From positions 1,458,330-1,522,329 of the forward strand of contig NZ_LFMD02000003.1 of the NCBI RefSeq assembly GCF_015776785.2: 64,000 nt of DNA. Reading direction: 5' to 3'. Positions 62,752 to 64,000 of this stretch are shown piece by piece (the stretch's first letter is position 1; the number at the start of each line of letters is the position of its first letter). The notes under the pieces were generated by a model that saw nothing but the letters and a program-made list of their open reading frames with translations, did not search any database and was not told the DNA's origin. The translations under genes were made by a program, and so were the position numbers. Source of the stretch: Kitasatospora sp. SUK 42. GTDB lineage: Bacteria; Actinomycetota; Actinomycetes; Streptomycetales; Streptomycetaceae.

Positions 62752-63576
62752 TCAGGCCTCCGTTCCGGTGTTCTCAGCAGCCGGAGCCTCGACGGCCGGG
62801 GCCGCGGGGGCCTCGGCAGCGGCGGGACGACGGCCGCGGCCACCGCGCTCGCCACCACGGCGCTCGCCACCGCGGGCGGGACGACCACCCTCGGGACGGG
62901 CCGGGCGGTTGCCCGAGCGGGCAGCGGCGTTCTCAGCGCGGACCTCGGCGATGTTCTTGACGTCGCCCTTGTAGATCCAGACCTTCACGCCGATGCGGCC
63001 GAAGGTGGTCTTGGCCTCGAAGAAGCCGTAGTCGACGTTCGCGCGCAGGGTGTGCAGCGGCACACGACCCTCGCGGTAGAACTCCGAACGGCTCATCTCG
63101 GCGCCGCCGAGACGACCGGAGCACTGGACCTTGATGCCCTTGGCGCCGGACTTCATGGTGCCCTGCATCGACTTGCGCATGGCACGGCGGAAGGAGACGC
63201 GCGAGGACAGCTGCTCCGCGACGCCCTGAGCCACGAGCTGGGCGTCCAGCTCGGGGTTCTTGACCTCAAGGATGTTCAGCTGGACCTGCTTGCCGGTCAG
63301 CTTCTCCAGGTCGCCGCGGATGCGGTCGGCCTCGGTGCCACGGCGACCGATGACGATGCCGGGGCGAGCGGTGTGGATGTCAACGCGGACGCGGTCGCGG
63401 GTGCGCTCGATCTCGACCTTGGAGATGCCGGCGCGCTCCATGCCCTTCGTCATCATGCGACGAATGGCAACGTCTTCCTTGACGTAGTCCTTGTACAGCT
63501 TGTCGGCGTACCAGCGGGACTTGAAGTCCGTGCTGATGCCGAGGCGGAACCCGTGCGGGTTAACCTTCTGGCCCAT
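62752..63576 (-). CDS. rpsC: 30S ribosomal protein S3
   Basis: 274 residues: MGQKVNPHGFRLGISTDFKS, the KH region GIVIGRRGTEADRIRGDLEK, GVKVWIYKGDVKN. It has an Arg/Gly/Glu-rich C-terminal extension of about 55 residues (GGERRGGERGGRGRRPAA and Ala/Pro tail), a common actinobacterial feature. Start overlaps rplV stop by one base. Confidence 0.97.
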   Translation of the reverse strand: MGQKVNPHGFRLGISTDFKSRWYADKLYKDYVKEDVAIRRMMTKGMERAGISKVEIERTRDRVRVDIHTARPGIVIGRRGTEADRIRGDLEKLTGKQVQLNILEVKNPELDAQLVAQGVAEQLSSRVSFRRAMRKSMQGTMKSGAKGIKVQCSGRLGGAEMSRSEFYREGRVPLHTLRANVDYGFFEAKTTFGRIGVKVWIYKGDVKNIAEVRAENAAARSGNRPARPEGGRPARGGERRGGERGGRGRRPAAAEAPAAPAVEAPAAENTGTEA

Positions 63577-63923
63577 TACCGGGTCCCTTCCTTGCTGCTG
63601 ACGACCACGGTGATGTGGCTGGTCCGCTTGCGGATCCGGTAGGCACGGCCCTGGGCACGCGGACGGAACCGCTTCAGGGTCGGACCCTCGTCAACGTACG
63701 CCTCGGAGATGTAGAGGTCGTCCACGTTGGAGTGGTTGTAGTTGTGCGCGGCGTTGGCGATGGCGCTGTCGAGCACCTTGCCGACCGGCACGGTGGCTGC
63801 CTGCGGAGCGAAACGCAGGACGGCCTGGGCCTCCGTGGCATTCATGCCACGGATGAGGTCCACCACGCGGCGGGCCTTCATGGGCGTCACGCGGATGTAC
63901 CGCGCCTGTGCCCTGGCTTCCAT
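63576..63923 (-). CDS. rplV: 50S ribosomal protein L22
   Basis: 115 residues from ATG 63923, MEARAQARYIRVTPMKARRV, with AAGGGGAC upstream; the frame stays open a little further but without family fit. The beta hairpin RPRAQGRAYRIRKRTSHIT lines the exit tunnel. Coupled to rpsC by TGATG. Confidence 0.96.
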   Translation of the reverse strand: MEARAQARYIRVTPMKARRVVDLIRGMNATEAQAVLRFAPQAATVPVGKVLDSAIANAAHNYNHSNVDDLYISEAYVDEGPTLKRFRPRAQGRAYRIRKRTSHITVVVSSKEGTR

Positions 63924-63978
63924 GGTTGTCCCCTTAATGGAGTAAGTCATTGAGTCTTTTTGGCGCGCAAGCTCAGGC

Positions 63979-64000
63979 TTAGCGGCGCTTCGACTTCCGG
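63979..64000 (-). CDS. rpsS: 30S ribosomal protein S19, C-terminal end only
   Basis: Only the last six codons and stop are in the window; they read RKSKRR then TAA, the standard actinobacterial S19 end. The order rpsS-rplV-rpsC supports the call. Confidence 0.85.

Overview
The window reads as chromosomal core from a high-GC actinomycete of the family Streptomycetaceae (Streptomyces or Kitasatospora; I cannot separate the two from this sequence alone). Reasons: very high GC with strong GC3 bias, frequent GTG starts, a whiD-bldM-sigma factor-guaB block, groES-groEL1 with CIRCE operators, and the actinobacterial order tsaD-rimI-tsaB-tsaE-alr-nnr-glmS-glmM-rpsI-rplM-truA-rplQ-rpoA running into the spc/S10 ribosomal cluster. 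Almost all housekeeping genes lie on the minus strand, so the window is the reverse complement of the usual reading direction. Plus-strand genes are mostly single accessory genes dropped between the minus-strand operons.

Layout. 1-3.5 kb: a LiaFSR-like envelope-stress module (LuxR-type response regulator cut by the window edge, PspC-sensor histidine kinase, divergent PspC/LiaF-like membrane protein). 3.5-6.4 kb: a DoxX-Rieske fusion and guaA. 6.4-7.3 kb: about 0.9 kb with no supportable gene. 7.3-12.9 kb: a zinc-ribbon multi-membrane protein, a GMC (cholesterol-oxidase-like) oxidoreductase and a succinate-semialdehyde dehydrogenase. 13-18.7 kb: two Hanks-type Ser/Thr kinases, a degenerate pseudokinase and a PH-like/SHOCT protein. 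19.5-22.4 kb: guaB3 and guaB, which with guaA make a purine block. 22.6-25.2 kb: sigma factor, bldM and whiD (developmental control). 25.3-28.7 kb: LysR regulator, groEL, groES with two CIRCE operators. 28.7-36.8 kb: the tsaD/rimI/tsaB/tsaE tRNA t6A genes, interspersed with a polysaccharide deacetylase, a methyltransferase, a YkuD-like protein without the catalytic Cys, a small iron-box gene and a sortase-anchored surface protein. 36.8-46 kb: alpha/beta hydrolase, alr, nnr, Uma2 endonuclease, glmS, coaA, glmM (cell-wall precursor and cofactor supply). 46-50 kb: rpsI-rplM, an ABC-F ATPase and truA. 50-64 kb: rplQ-rpoA-rpsK-rpsM-rpmJ-infA, mscL, map-adk-secY, then rplO back to rpsS.

How they work together: the right half is the translation/transcription machinery with secretion (secY), nucleotide balance (adk) and N-terminal processing (map), arranged as translationally coupled minus-strand genes but divided by several strong hairpins (rplO|secY, map|mscL, rpsK|rpoA, rplQ|truA, rpsI|glmM). 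The middle supplies UDP-GlcNAc precursors, D-alanine and CoA. The left part is regulatory: kinases, developmental regulators and an envelope-stress system.

This is mostly conserved core sequence and I do not see an obvious new defence or biosynthetic system. The least explained items are the pseudokinase neighbourhood (13-18.7 kb), the small ORF under an iron-box-like dyad (34.56-34.78 kb), the Cys-less YkuD-like protein (33.9-34.5 kb), mscL placed between map and infA, and the absence of acpS between nnr and glmS. All start sites, promoters and operators are read by eye.
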